Translations under genes and position numbers: made by a program | In this document: piece after piece, positions 1 to 10,167 of the stretch | Layout of the letters: each line of letters starts with the position of its first letter | Numbering within the stretch: position 1 is the first letter of the stretch | From: Isoetes taiwanensis | Taxonomy: Eukaryota > Streptophyta > Lycopodiopsida > Isoetales > Isoetaceae | Direction: 5' to 3' | Assembly: GCA_021234155.1 (NCBI GenBank) | Contig: JAJEKV010000035.1 | Coordinates: 4,104,224-4,168,223, forward strand | Length of the DNA: 64,000 nt | The notes under the pieces: generated by a model | Databases searched by the model: none | The model's input: the letters and a program-made list of their open reading frames with translations, nothing else | What the model was told of the DNA's origin: nothing

Positions 1-214
1 GTCTTCTCTCAATTGCGAGAGCTCATGTATGTTCATCAGTGATATCAAGGAAGCATATCATTTTCCTCTCATTGTTCTTTTCTGTTCCGTTTTCTTCTTC
101 TTGTTCTTTTCTTGCAAATCCCGCGTGACATAGTCCCCCCGGATTCTCCTGTTAGATCCAAGGGTCCTCACAGAGGGCTGTCTTGCAGGAGTTCCCGAAC
201 CCAGACCCCAAACA
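1..214 (+). mobile_element. 3' part of a Ty3 LTR (cut by window edge)
   Basis: This stretch matches 45,631-45,843, the R/U5 side of the 3' LTR of the inner Ty3 element, almost base for base, including the CA terminus. It resembles that 3' LTR more than the 5' LTR at 35,151-35,365 in its last 60 bases. It is either a solo LTR or the 3' LTR of another copy lying mainly outside the window; the left side cannot be seen, so no target duplication can be tested. Confidence 0.9.
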
Positions 215-504
215 AAATATGCATGTACAGTAACTGAAGCTCGGTTAAAAACTTAGAGACCAAATTAATGTTGTATTTGACGACTTGGATCAAAGGGATA
301 GACTTATGTGGTTGATACAATAACAGGTTAACAGAATCCAGGCTGATTTTTGTCCCTAATTCAATGAGCAAGAGCATCGGATGATCCAAAGTTTAGGTTT
401 TTAGCACTGGCCGAAACTCTGTTCATCGACCTTAATAGAAATTTCTAACGTAGTGTTTGTTAAAAAATGGATGGTTTTTCTTTTTGTTTGAATGCATTTC
501 TCCC
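215..504. other. Unassigned spacer
   Basis: No gene or repeat recognised between the LTR end and the LINE monomers, apart from C-rich runs near 508-530 that belong to the first monomer. Short open frames here have no recognisable similarity. Confidence 0.5.
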
Positions 505-707
505 AAAACCCCCAAACCCCCAAAACGTGCTCTGCCCGCGTTTTTGAGTCCCCAAATTGGATTCTAAGCACCCTTTTCGCAGCCAGAGACCCCTCAAACT
601 TTGGAACCCCCAAAACCCCCAAAACGTGCTTCTCGCCTCGCGTTTTGAGTCCCCAAATTGGATTCTAAGCACCCTTTTCGCAGCCAGAGACCCCTCAAAC
701 TTTGGAA
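505..707 (+). repeat. Two 101-bp tandem monomers at LINE A 5' end
   Basis: The word GAGTCCCCAAATTGGATTCT occurs at 546 and again at 647, a 101-base period. Both copies contain an AAAACGTGCT core and end with CTCAAACTTTGGAA. The second copy runs directly into an ATG-containing stretch (711 on) that opens the ORF1-like region. Tandem 5' monomers that carry promoter activity are known in some LINE families; promoter activity here is inference. Confidence 0.75.
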
Positions 708-710
708 GTC

Positions 711-1968
711 ATGGCCACAGAAGATGGGCTAGTCTGGGAAACCCAAGGCGAGGGGCCGCCACGTAAACGGTCCCGATCAGCCATCATGGACAGGGGAGAG
801 TCATCCTCCATGAAGAAGGAGGCTCGGGCTAAGGCTAAGGCCCCCTCATCGCGGCCAGCCCGGCCGGAAGGGATTGATTGCTCGACTACCACACAGAACT
901 CCTGCCTCGGGCAGAGAATTGAGCCACGCCAAAGCGGGCGTGGAGGCTAACAAAGTGCCAGTATTGAGGCTAACGCGTGCACCGGGCGGCATGGCAAGTG
1001 GAGATGGAGTCCTCGCACACCATGTGCTCGGCGCAACCGGTGGTCGGTGAAGAACCGCATCACAGTGCGGGAGACCCGCATAACCGCGTGAAGATGGCCT
1101 TGGCTCCGGCACACTTCGGCGGCAACAGCTAGGCAGAGCACGGGCCGACATGCGGGCCGCCCTAGACTCGTGGTTTCATCACCACACCATGACACGAGGG
1201 AGCCGCAATGCATGAGACGATGGTCACGGTGTCTCGCCGCCATAGGTTGAGGAATCCACCACCATCGCGACGGAGCGCAGTCGCTTTTCGATTAACCGCA
1301 TACAGCCCGGTTCTTCGTAGAGTACGACGGAAAGAAGCCCGCCTCGCCTGGTGCCGGGCTCGAGCACGCCCGCTACTCGTGAGCCCGGAGCTCCGTGGGT
1401 TGCGGCAGCCATCCATAGACAGGGCCGGGTCTCCCTACCAGGTTCATAGTCACCGCAAAGAAGGCGTGCATGAGATGGCCAAGGCAGCAGATGCCCCGCA
1501 AAAGCCGTGGTTCCCGGACACAGAGCCGAGGACGCTGCTTTTCAGACCGCCACCCTCGCGAACAGCCTCCACGCCAGCAAACCAGACCTCGCGACCGATG
1601 CCCCCGCACTCAAGCCACCCCGCTTATCCTAACCACCACCGCAAGACAAGCCCTCGCCCCCAGCCACTTTTGATCTCAAGCAGGCCGCAGAACTCCAAGA
1701 GAGCCGGAGGAGGCCACAATCTAGTAGTCTGAGGCATGCCAGAACAGGAGGGGGAGAGTCTCGCCCACAACATCCAAACACACATTCTCGATCGGATGAC
1801 ATTCCCGGGGCCAGTTCACATTTCTCGAAAGCAGCCTCGCCATGGGGCTCGCCGGTCATGACCGATTGTCATATTCCGCGATTTCGCGGATGCTAGTGCG
1901 TGATGCCATATTGCGCCAGGGCAAGATGCTGAAGGGGACATCCCTGTACGTGGACCGGGACCTCATAC
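711..1968 (+). pseudogene. LINE A ORF1 remnant (RNA-binding gag-like protein)
   Basis: The frame opens with ATGGCCACAG at 711 and codes for a basic start (PPRKRSRS). It then loses frame several times. The most telling piece is at about 1,888-1,967, encoding RDAILRQGKMLKGTSLYVD followed by RDL. This matches the C-terminal block of L1-type ORF1 proteins, where a lysine-rich stretch precedes a hydrophobic strand and an Asp-Leu. ORF1 proteins coat LINE RNA. The stretch between has proline-rich, low-complexity translations in all frames and cannot be reconstructed. Confidence 0.6.
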
Positions 1969-2299
1969 GCCAAGCATTGGGAGGCACGTAGACGTGGAGC
2001 TTTTCGGTCGGAGGCATTCGCCGCCACCAAGGGGCGCCGCAGGATGGTTCGGGGCAGATGCACATTTTCCCGCCACACGCTCTTCGCTGCACTCGCGAGC
2101 CCCAACCGCGCTCTCCGTAACGTGCCTCCGCTTCTCCTACCACGGCCCCCCCTTCTCCTTCTCCTTCTCCTACTCCTGCTCCCTCATGACCCACGCCCTC
2201 TCAGCCACATGTCAGCCTCGCCCATCTACTTCTCACTCACCTCCTTCCGGCCCTCCCTCATGACTCAAAGGCGCGATACCACGGCTGCTAAAAATAGGA

Positions 2300-3180
2300 A
2301 TTGTGCCTCCGGGTGGTCTCACGGAATTGTCGAAGCTTCCCTTGGCAGAAGGGGGACATTCTCAACTCCGTGGCAGCCGATATGGATCTCATCTTTCTCA
2401 TGGAGACATGGGAGCATGCTGGGCACAGGCTACCTGATCTGCCGGGTTACCAAGATTTCTCGGTCTTCAATACCTGTACGGGACAGAGGGTCATGGTGGG
2501 GTTGCTTGCTACTACCGGACAACCTTGGCACATTTGGTTACCCTCCAGAAGATAGACAGACACAACTGGTACTTGTGGGTTCGTGTGCATAATACCAGTG
2601 GCAACCCTCTTTTTCTGGCCGCCTATTATTTCCCTCACGCAGAGAGCACCTTCTATCGCAGCCACCCCGATGCGGATAGGATGGACCCTTATGTCGATCT
2701 ATATGATGACATACAGCAGCACAAGCAGTTGGGTAGGGTCGTCCTTCTTGGGGATTTCAATGCACGGACAGGAGTAGAGCAGCCCATGAGGCTTGACCCC
2801 CTCGCTGACGATGTCCTCGCAGCTTACGTCCCGGCAACCCGCCACGAGGATCCGATGACAACCGTGTCACTGGCCAGGCGCATTTGCTCTGCTATGTGGT
2901 ATTTTTGACTTGATAATTTGCAATGGTTCATCCACGGTGGCCCTCCGCTTCGCAGTGCACATGCATAGGACAATCGTGGGGAGGGTCTAGTGTGGTGGAC
3001 TATGTGCTCGCCGTTGCGCAAGATATGCATCTCATCAGTCCTTTCCGGGTGGGCACCGACAGTCGGGATGAGGAGTTCAACTCAGATCACCTCCCACTTT
3101 ATTTGGACATGGTTTGGCAAGCCGCCAGAACCCCCACTATGCCAGCCCTCGCCATCCCTCGGGCCATGACTATATTATGA
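2300..3180 (+). pseudogene. LINE A endonuclease domain (EEP family)
   Basis: Motifs of the endonuclease/exonuclease/phosphatase fold appear in order but in shifting frames: LRVVSRNCRS and DLIFLMETW near 2,305-2,410 (normally the catalytic Asn and Glu), VVLLGDFNARTG near 2,730-2,775, and SVVDYVL then SDHLPLYL near 2,985-3,105 (the Asp-His pair). The enzyme nicks target DNA for target-primed reverse transcription. At least two frameshifts and a stop near 2,908 make it non-functional. Confidence 0.85.
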
Positions 3181-3199
3181 GCAGGCGTAGGACTACGCC

Positions 3200-5530
3200 A
3201 GATGCTCATGGACGCCTCGCCAAGAATTTTGGCGGACCCCACACTAGAGCGTGAGCACTACCGCTTGACTTTCCTATGCGGATGCGCTTTACGGTGTGCT
3301 TTAGCGTACCCTCTAGGCAGCCGCCGCCGTGGTCAGCAAACATTTCACAGAACCCATGGTTTGATGCGGAGTGTAAAGAACGCCCGGCTTCCGCCACATT
3401 TCCCCGATCCAGTACCCGCCAGCAGTGCCACCACACGTATCGCACCCATCCAAGGAGACAAAGGCGCTGTACCTTGCCGTGCATCGGGGGAGATGTTCGG
3501 CCGGGCCGACACTCATCCTCGAACCTTTGGGCAGAGTGCTTCAAGGCCAGCCCGTACCTGCTGGGGACATCACACCCGGCAAAGGGGAACAAGGATTTCT
3601 ACAGCAGTTCTATGACCCACTAGGGACGCCAGACGCATACCCCCCCCACGATGGCCCCCCCATTGGTTCTCGCCGAGGATGTTGTGGAGGGCCCGCGAAC
3701 GGCCGGCTAATGGGAAGGCAACCGACCTCGATGGTTTGCAGCCGAAAGTTACTCAAATGGGCAGGCGCTCGCCAGGCCGATCCTCACTACCCCTTCAACG
3801 TAGCATTGCGTGAAGGTTTCCTCCAACAATGGACCACAAAGCGGGTTGTCCCCATTCAAAAGGCGGGCGACCCACACCGTCCGCCAATTACCCATCGATC
3901 ATGGTCGGGGCTCAAGATTTGCCAAACCGTATCGGCATTCTCGAAAGCAGCAGCTGACCCGGCCGGGCGTAGGCGCAGATGTGCGAGCCCTCACACAAGC
4001 AGGATTTAGACCCCGCCACTCAACGATTGACCATATCTTTACAATCCTGGCACCGATTGAAGACAAAATTTTAACCATCGGGCAGACTTGTATTGTCGCT
4101 TTGTGGACTTCGCGAAGGCTTTTTGATACCTGGCCCCCGAAAGCTATGGGCTAGATCGCATCAATCGGGCTGCTGCTGCGTGCGTAATGCCATATACGAG
4201 AGTATGAGAGTTGTTTTGGCAGGGATGTACCGATGGGCCAAGCATTCACCGGTAGTATTGGGGTCCCAAGCGGGCTGCCCCCTCACCAACACTTTTTTGG
4301 CCTCTACATTGATCGGTTAGACCCCTGGCTTACCGGCGAGCATGGGGATGGCATACAGCTTTTGCGGCAGGTCATCCGCCCGGCTCATCTATCTTGGGAC
4401 GATGTTGACCTTCCGCCCACACCCTTGCTATGTAGTCTCATCCGGATGCCCTAGACACATTCTCGCCGCTACTACGATATGTGCGTGAATCTGCCAAGAC
4501 CGTGGTGGTTCTCATATCCTCTTCACGCCACCCCCACGCCTCCACGCACTCACATATCGGGGACGACCTGTAGAGGTCATGCCCACCTACAAGTACCTAG
4601 GGGTGGAGTCCCCTCCTCGCCTGCTGGGGGCGCCCATCCGCTATGGGTGACAAAGAAGCCGGAAAGCGCTTTTATGCCGCGTGGTAACAACAATCACCGT
4701 GCAAAGCTCTATGATTGGGGCCATCGGTCACATCTGCTTCTGCACCGGGTCGAAAGCTTGTCCTTCAGACGGGGTCGAGGTTTGGGGCCTGGTCGCCTCT
4801 TTGGCGACTGAATGACTTGCGCTAGAGTGCGTAAGGCATTTTGGCACGGCACTTGGGTGAAACCTTCAACCCCCTATCGATTCTCGGGCAGAAATCGATT
4901 CTTACCGCCACCGGCACTCTTGATAGACACATCGCCTATTTTCAAAAGTGGTTAATATGAGTGATGCTCGGCTCCGCGACCGCTTACGCCGCGGGTAATG
5001 GCCCGCCATGCTCGTGGGCCTGTTGAGGGGTAAGAGAGATCGCTGGTTCGCCGATGGAACGCGGGAGAGCACAAAAGGCGCAGTGGACACGAGGCGGTCA
5101 TGACATGACAGCTGAGTACCCCGACGCTTTTTCCTTGGCAAGCTCGGGACCCCGGCCACGCTTCTAGAGCAGTCAAAATGGCCCATTACAAGGAGCACAT
5201 CAACCCCCAGAAGAAGCCCGGGCCCGCAGCCTTTACCGCGCTCCCACCGCCCCCAAAAGCTGCGCGGACTCATTGCCTCCATTTGCACAAAAGCCCACCA
5301 TCTTCGCGCCGAGACGGGCGGTGGATTGGGGGAGCCCCGCCAGACAAAGTTCGGCCGCTGTTTGCCAAACGGGTGCCATTGAGGATGAGTCTCACACTTT
5401 CGAGTTGCCCAAAGATTCGGCCGATCCGGGCGATATCGCTCCTTTAGTACGGCCGGACTTGCCCCTACATTTGCCGATGAACACACCGCAAGATGCGTGC
5501 TCGGGGTCGCATATCATTCAGAGGTACTAG
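3200..5530 (+). pseudogene. LINE A reverse transcriptase and C-terminal region
   Basis: RT blocks are seen at about 3,985-4,045 (QAGFRPRHSTIDHIFT), 4,258-4,320 (a Gly-Cys-Pro-Leu block decayed to GVPSGLPPHQ, then FGLYIDRL) and 4,575-4,620 (YKYLGVE). The catalytic Tyr-x-Asp-Asp is not intact in any frame. Near 5,370-5,480 a decayed C..E-D-E-S-H-T Cys/His cluster fits the C-terminal zinc motif of LINE ORF2 proteins. The region carries many frameshifts. Between 4,630 and 5,170 nothing further can be assigned. Confidence 0.75.
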
Positions 5531-5680
5531 ATCTGCGAGCTCACCTTTGCCCCCGCCTGGCTGCCCGCTGATCAGGCACTACGGGTGCGGTGCATGAGTG
5601 TATATATATTTATGTGTTTTTGCATTTTGTATATTTGAACAGTTTGTCAGTAGGCTGATTGCTGCCACGGTTTTTCCCTC

Positions 5681-5706
5681 GAAAACCCTTCGGGACGGGG
5701 GTTTTT
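5681..5706 (+). other. LINE A 3' UTR stem-loop
   Basis: AAAACCC at 5,682-5,688 pairs with GGGTTTT at 5,699-5,705 around a short CG-rich loop, about 80 bases before the tail. Some LINE reverse transcriptases recognise a 3' stem-loop in their RNA; this position fits that role, by inference. Confidence 0.55.
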
Positions 5707-5785
5707 TAATCCGGGTAGTAATCCACTTGCTGCGCTTTTGTATTGGGTTCCATAGACCGATTGGTCTCCGTGGACGATAAAAATA

Positions 5786-5812
5786 CCTTCCTTCCTTCCT
5801 TCCTTCCTTCCT
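5786..5812 (+). repeat. (CCTT)n tail of LINE A
   Basis: About six units of CCTT follow ATAAAAATA at the end of the 3' UTR. LINEs often end in a short repeat instead of poly(A); the change to AT-rich host-like DNA right after it supports this as the element end. Confidence 0.65.
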
Positions 5813-6954
5813 ATGTTTTACTCATATATGGCCACAAGTTCTCATATCAATTTTGCACTTGTGAACCATGCTTTTTGTAAAAAAAAAAAATGTTACATGG
5901 AAAAAAATATAGGGTGACTTCCGCAACTTTAGGCCCAGCATGCCATGTTAGAATTCTAAAGTAGGCAATGTAGTTTATGGCCATAGTTAGGAGACTTTGG
6001 CCATACTTTCCCTATTCAAATTTAAAGCCCACAACATTTACATGCACCATACCCATATTCCTTGTATGATTATGCATTAAATCTTTGAATATAATCTATG
6101 CTCTTATTATATGGCATCAAGGTTGAAGTTCCTTCACTATTTCATATTAGGAAACGTTCAAGCACGTTTGGGTGTTAAAGTGAAGAATCCAAATTGCACA
6201 CTTTAACCTAGAAAATGTATTCTAGTGGTAGACATTGGGGTGTTAAAATGAAGGATCCCCAATTTATTCTAGTAACAGACATTGGGGTGTTAAAATGAAG
6301 GAAAAAAAAATAGAAAATGTGCAATGTGTGGGGGCATTATGATAAAAAATAACCTTAGATTCCTGCCTCTCTCGAGGATGATCTTAGTTCTAGATTGTAT
6401 AGTTCAATCTAGATAGTCAAACAATCTAACGATGATCATTAACGAATGCCTACTTCATGCAGCAGTAGCACATGTGGAACAGAAACAGCAGTAGCAGCAG
6501 TAGTAGTCCCTCAAGATATTGCATGAGTAGCAGCAGTGGTGGCATTAACCTGAAGGGTTGCAATACCAGCACCACGAGGGCCTTGAGGTCAACATCTTTG
6601 TTATGATCACTCGTATAGCATTTCATGCTACCATGTTCTCCAATATTCATGTGTAGATTTGTTGTTACAATGTACGAAAGCATGTCATTGATATATGTAG
6701 CATGAAACATCCATATGTTTAGGATCTTTTATGTTTAGATTCTAAAAGCTAAAAGCTGAAAAGCCTGAAATAACATTATTGCATGGCTCAGGTTTAGGGG
6801 GGGCCAGAACTTGCATGCATATAATGGCAAAATAATGCATTGATTGGCCCTTGATTGGATGTCACTAAATCCTTCGATTTAAGTCCCAGATGCTCGATTC
6901 ATTTCAGCTTCTCATTTCATTCATTCCTGCTCGCTTCACATAATCTGATTTGGA
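5813..6954. repeat. AT-rich non-coding DNA with a short tandem duplication
   Basis: No gene is recognisable. Around 6,219-6,302 a unit containing GACATTGGGGTGTTAAAATG occurs twice with a period of about 50 bases. A CAG/TAG-rich microsatellite lies at 6,474-6,510. The rest holds nothing assignable. Confidence 0.6.
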
Positions 6955-7134
6955 ATGGCGAGATTGAAGTTCATTGCCAAGAAGGCTATGGAAGAATCCT
7001 CCGGCTCCAGCCATCCAGGCATGCAGATGACGTTTGTGGCTAAATTTACCTGCTTGGAGGTGGAGCGATTGAAGGAACAAGGAGCTACTGTTTCAGACAA
7101 AGTGCAGCAGTGGCTTGATCGTGTCAATCCTTAG
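6955..7134 (+). CDS. 59-codon small ORF of unknown function
   Basis: An ATG in fair context (GGAATGGCG) opens 59 codons ending at TAG 7,132-7,134. The product is mixed in composition: a basic start (MARLKFIAKKAMEE), a Ser/Gly turn, then FVAKFTCLEVERLKEQGATV and a short amphipathic end. It has no signal peptide or membrane segment and I do not recognise a family. It could be a small gene, a last exon, or a chance ORF. Nearby 7,229-7,272 holds a 22-base direct repeat (CCCAAAAAGTCTGTTTTTCTCG twice, the second incomplete at its start). Confidence 0.3.
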   Translation: MARLKFIAKKAMEESSGSSHPGMQMTFVAKFTCLEVERLKEQGATVSDKVQQWLDRVNP

Positions 7135-7317
7135 AATCGTCTTCTGCAGATGAACATGGAAGCCGATGGCATTTATCTTCGAGTGGAGCTTAAAATGCCC
7201 CCTCCAGGCCACTTTTAATGCCTTGATCTATCTATAAATCCCAAAAAGTCTGTTTTTCTCGCCCAAAAAGTCTGTTTTTCTCGACTGTACGTACATAACT
7301 ACTCATGTAAAGGATGT

Positions 7318-8780
7318 TGTAACACACCTAGATGGTTGAGGGATAAGTAAATAATTTTTATTCTTAACATCAGGTCAGAAATAAAAAACGATTTGCAACG
7401 GTTGGCAACAAATTGAATACGGTTGTCTATACTAAGGTACGGTAGATATCTGAGGATAACAGCGGTAATATCTGAACTAGAATCGCAGATCTATGATTAG
7501 AGGATATTATCTAGATAAGAATTTGTAAGAATAGGAAGATATTTTCTATAATTGGAAAGGAGAGGATATTTTTCTAATTATAGAAATAGACAGATAGTAT
7601 AAAAGAAGGGCAAACTTTTAAACATGATAACTCGGCGAGCGATTATCAGAATGGAGCGATCTTAAGCATTCTGGAAAGCCCTCGGAGTCTAGTTTCAGAA
7701 TTGGGGTGATACCTCTCGTAACTTCTTATGATTAGAGAGATATCGTAGAAAAGGTGGACAGGGGTCAGATAAGACTGCACGTGGAAGATCCTTTGGTGGG
7801 TAGCCGGAACCGGATCTTTGGAGTTTCTGTTGGTTTGGAGTTATCTTTTCTTTTGGTTAGTAGTTTGTCAAAAAGCTTACATGTTTTATTTTGTTATTGA
7901 TTCTTTGTGTTTGTGTTTGCAAATATAATAAAACATTAAATAATGAACCTGTATGAAAGAACCCGCCCCTTTGTCGTTCTTAGGAAAAATTTTGGGCGGT
8001 AAAAACAACGTGCATACCAGGTGATTGGTATGTGGACGTATAGTCGTGTCCGGAACGATATACGTGTGAACCTGGGTGAGGGATTGATCATCCTTGAATC
8101 ACAGTAAGTTATAAGAAGATGTTCTATGCGTGACTCAGTAAGTTATAAGAAGATGTTCTATGCGTGACTAACATTTGTGTGCCTATTGTCTGTGTGACTA
8201 ACGATTCGCCTCAGGTTAAAGTAATGGTTTACCCACTTAGTCCTTCCTATGACTAACCCCACCTTTCTCTTCTTCCTTCTTATAGACAGAGTTAGTAACT
8301 AAGTGAGTTTTGTGAAGCGGAAAGCGTGGGATAATAGCCGAGATGTCAAGGCATAGGTTTTCTAAAGACTATGAGTAGTTGGAAACTCGGATTTCGAGTT
8401 TCAAGGACCATTATTACCTCATAATAAAAGAAAGTTATATATTATTTTTGTTCCAATTACTTCTCTGTTGATTTAAAAGTTTGCCCTTCTTTTATACTAT
8501 CTGTCTATTTCTATAATTAGAAAAATATCCTCTCCTTTCCAATTATAGGAAATATCTTCCTACACTTACAAATTCTTATCTAGATAATCTCCTCTAATCA
8601 TAGATCTGCTATTCTAGTTCAGATATTACCTCTATTATCCTCAGATATCTACCGTACCTTAGTATAGACAACCATATTCAATTTGTTGCCAACCGTTGCA
8701 AATCTTTTTTTTTTTATTTCTGACCTGATGTTAAAAATAAAAATTATTTACTTATCCCTCAACCACCTACGTGTATTACA
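7318..8780. repeat. Inverted repeat with U3-like arms
   Basis: The left arm (7,318-7,622) and the right arm (8,473-8,780) are reverse complements over about 305 bases with few differences. Each arm begins TGTAAYACAC, as an LTR would, and near its inner end carries AGTATAAAAGAAGGGCAAAC, a TATA box. An AATAAAA signal follows the left arm near 7,926-7,932. This suggests two LTR U3 regions in opposite orientation pointing at each other. About 850 bases lie between them, including a 34-base direct repeat (8,102-8,168). No matching 5-bp target duplication was found at the outer ends. Confidence 0.8.
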
Positions 8781-9190
8781 TTTTCTCTCATACCAAAAAT
8801 TTACCCATGTCCTCATGGGGATAATCTGTAAATTCCTTGCAAAGTCATTAATTTCTATAGATGAACCAAGATATCCAAGGTACAAGACATATCTAAAACT
8901 ATGTTCCACTCCATATACCCTTCGGGTTTGACTACAGTTACCACTACAACATTTAAGATTAATTTGGATGACTACTAATGTTTGGGGACTTCACAGTTAG
9001 GTACTAGGCTTAGAATGTGAAAACTAAATTTTGAACCCTCCCTTTTCCCGTTGCTGGCCACGACTAGATGTCTCGGCTGCATAACTTTCCTAAGGAGTTT
9101 CTTCCTTCTTGGTTTCCCATAATTTCAATATTGATGACTTCTAATGGTCTTTATCCCAACAACCAACTATGGTTAATAATCTGAAGCCTA
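8781..9190. other. Unassigned; perhaps internal part of a - strand LTR element
   Basis: No coding match. It lies directly downstream (on the - strand) of the primer-binding site at 9,191-9,203, so it may be leftover leader sequence of that element. Confidence 0.35.
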
Positions 9191-9203
9191 GGCTCTGATA
9201 CCA
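9191..9203 (-). promoter_or_regulatory. Primer-binding site for initiator tRNA-Met
   Basis: Read on the - strand the sequence is TGGTATCAGAGCC, the standard initiator tRNA-Met complement used by many plant LTR elements. It lies two bases beyond the LTR end at 9,206. Confidence 0.85.
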
Positions 9204-9205
9204 AA

Positions 9206-9580
9206 TGTAACGTTCCTAACCGACATGCCCTTAACCAACTGGGCAAAACTGTCTAGACGTTTATGAGTAGTCGCTTATACTCATTTATGCCGGTGTCTCG
9301 AGAACGTGACACCAAGATCTACTCGAGCGGTCTCCCATTGTAACAGACCCATGGGAGACCGCTCGAGTAGATCTTGGTGTCACGTTCCCAAGACACCGGC
9401 ATAAATGAGTAGAAGCGACTACTCATAAACGTCTTTGTAATAGAGCCATGGGAGACCGCTCGAGTAGATCTTGGTGTCACGTTCTCGAGACACCGGCATA
9501 AATGAGTAGAAGCGACTACTCATAAACGTCTAGACGGTTTTGCCCAGTTGATTAAGGGCATGTCGGTTAGGAACGTTACA
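9206..9580 (-). mobile_element. Palindromic LTR, 375 bp, - strand
   Basis: Both ends read TGTAACGTTCCTAACCGACATG inward, so the whole LTR has terminal inverted repeats of more than 20 bases. Inside, a unit of about 120 bases, holding a CATAAATGAGTAGAAGCGAC block and a GACACCAAGATCTACTCGAG block, occurs twice directly and once inverted, so nearly the whole sequence can fold back. The primer site next to it shows it is an LTR and gives its direction. The partner LTR is not visible, so this may be a solo LTR with some leader. Confidence 0.8.
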
Positions 9581-10167
9581 GATGTAAAGTGTTCTATCTT
9601 GTAATTTGTTTTGAGCTTTTTGTAAAAATGTGCAAGGTTTCTTCCTGCACAAGCTTTTTGTAAAAACAGTCCTTAATATAATATGGTACCTTTTTTATAA
9701 AGTGTATTTGAAGCTTTATCATAATCCCTTCATAATCTGAAATAGCCACAAATATATAGTGCAGAAACAAATGCATAAACAAATGCAATGGATAGTATGG
9801 AAACAAATGCATAAACAAATGCAAAAACAAATGAATAATGCAGAGAATGTGTTAAAAGAAATGTTTACTCCACTTGGTAAGAATACGAAATCTCTGGTTT
9901 GAGATTAAGATACAAAGTTTACAAGGAATGATTAAGATTCAAAAGCTTGACAATAAGCAGCAGCATCAATCTACTATCAGCATAGCTTATGCATTTGCAA
10001 TATATAGCTTATTCCCTCATCTGCATCACTATAGATAAAGCCCTAATTATTCCTAATCAATATCAAATCATATTACATTATAATCTGATAAAAGCAAAAT
10101 CAGAAAGAATGTAATAGTGACAAAGAGTTATATTGAATAAATCAAAGCATATACAACTGAATTCTTG
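9581..10167. other. AT-rich spacer, 3' side of the - strand gene
   Basis: A short repeat of AAACAAATGCATAAACAAATGC type sits at 9,765-9,835. Otherwise nothing is recognised; part of it may be 3' flank of the gene ending at 10,168. Confidence 0.4.

Larger units (their letters stand above)
505..5812 (+). mobile_element. Decayed LINE (non-LTR retrotransposon A)
   Basis: The parts are in the expected LINE order on the + strand: 5' monomers, an ORF1-like region, apurinic endonuclease, reverse transcriptase, a C-terminal Cys/His region, a 3' UTR with a hairpin, and a short-repeat tail. Every coding part is broken by stops and frameshifts, so the copy is dead. It is more GC-rich (CpG-rich) than the host gene and the DNA on either side. 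The family is not identified; the 5' limit is set by the first monomer and the 3' limit by the CCTT repeat. Confidence 0.85.

Noticed and set aside
7318-8780. DNA transposon with terminal inverted repeats
   Set aside because: Arms carry TATA boxes and LTR-like TGTAA starts, and no target duplication or transposase was found; not fully excluded.
9206-9580. CRISPR array or DNA transposon
   Set aside because: Units are long and inverted rather than short direct repeats with unique spacers, and a tRNA-Met primer site adjoins the end, which marks an LTR.
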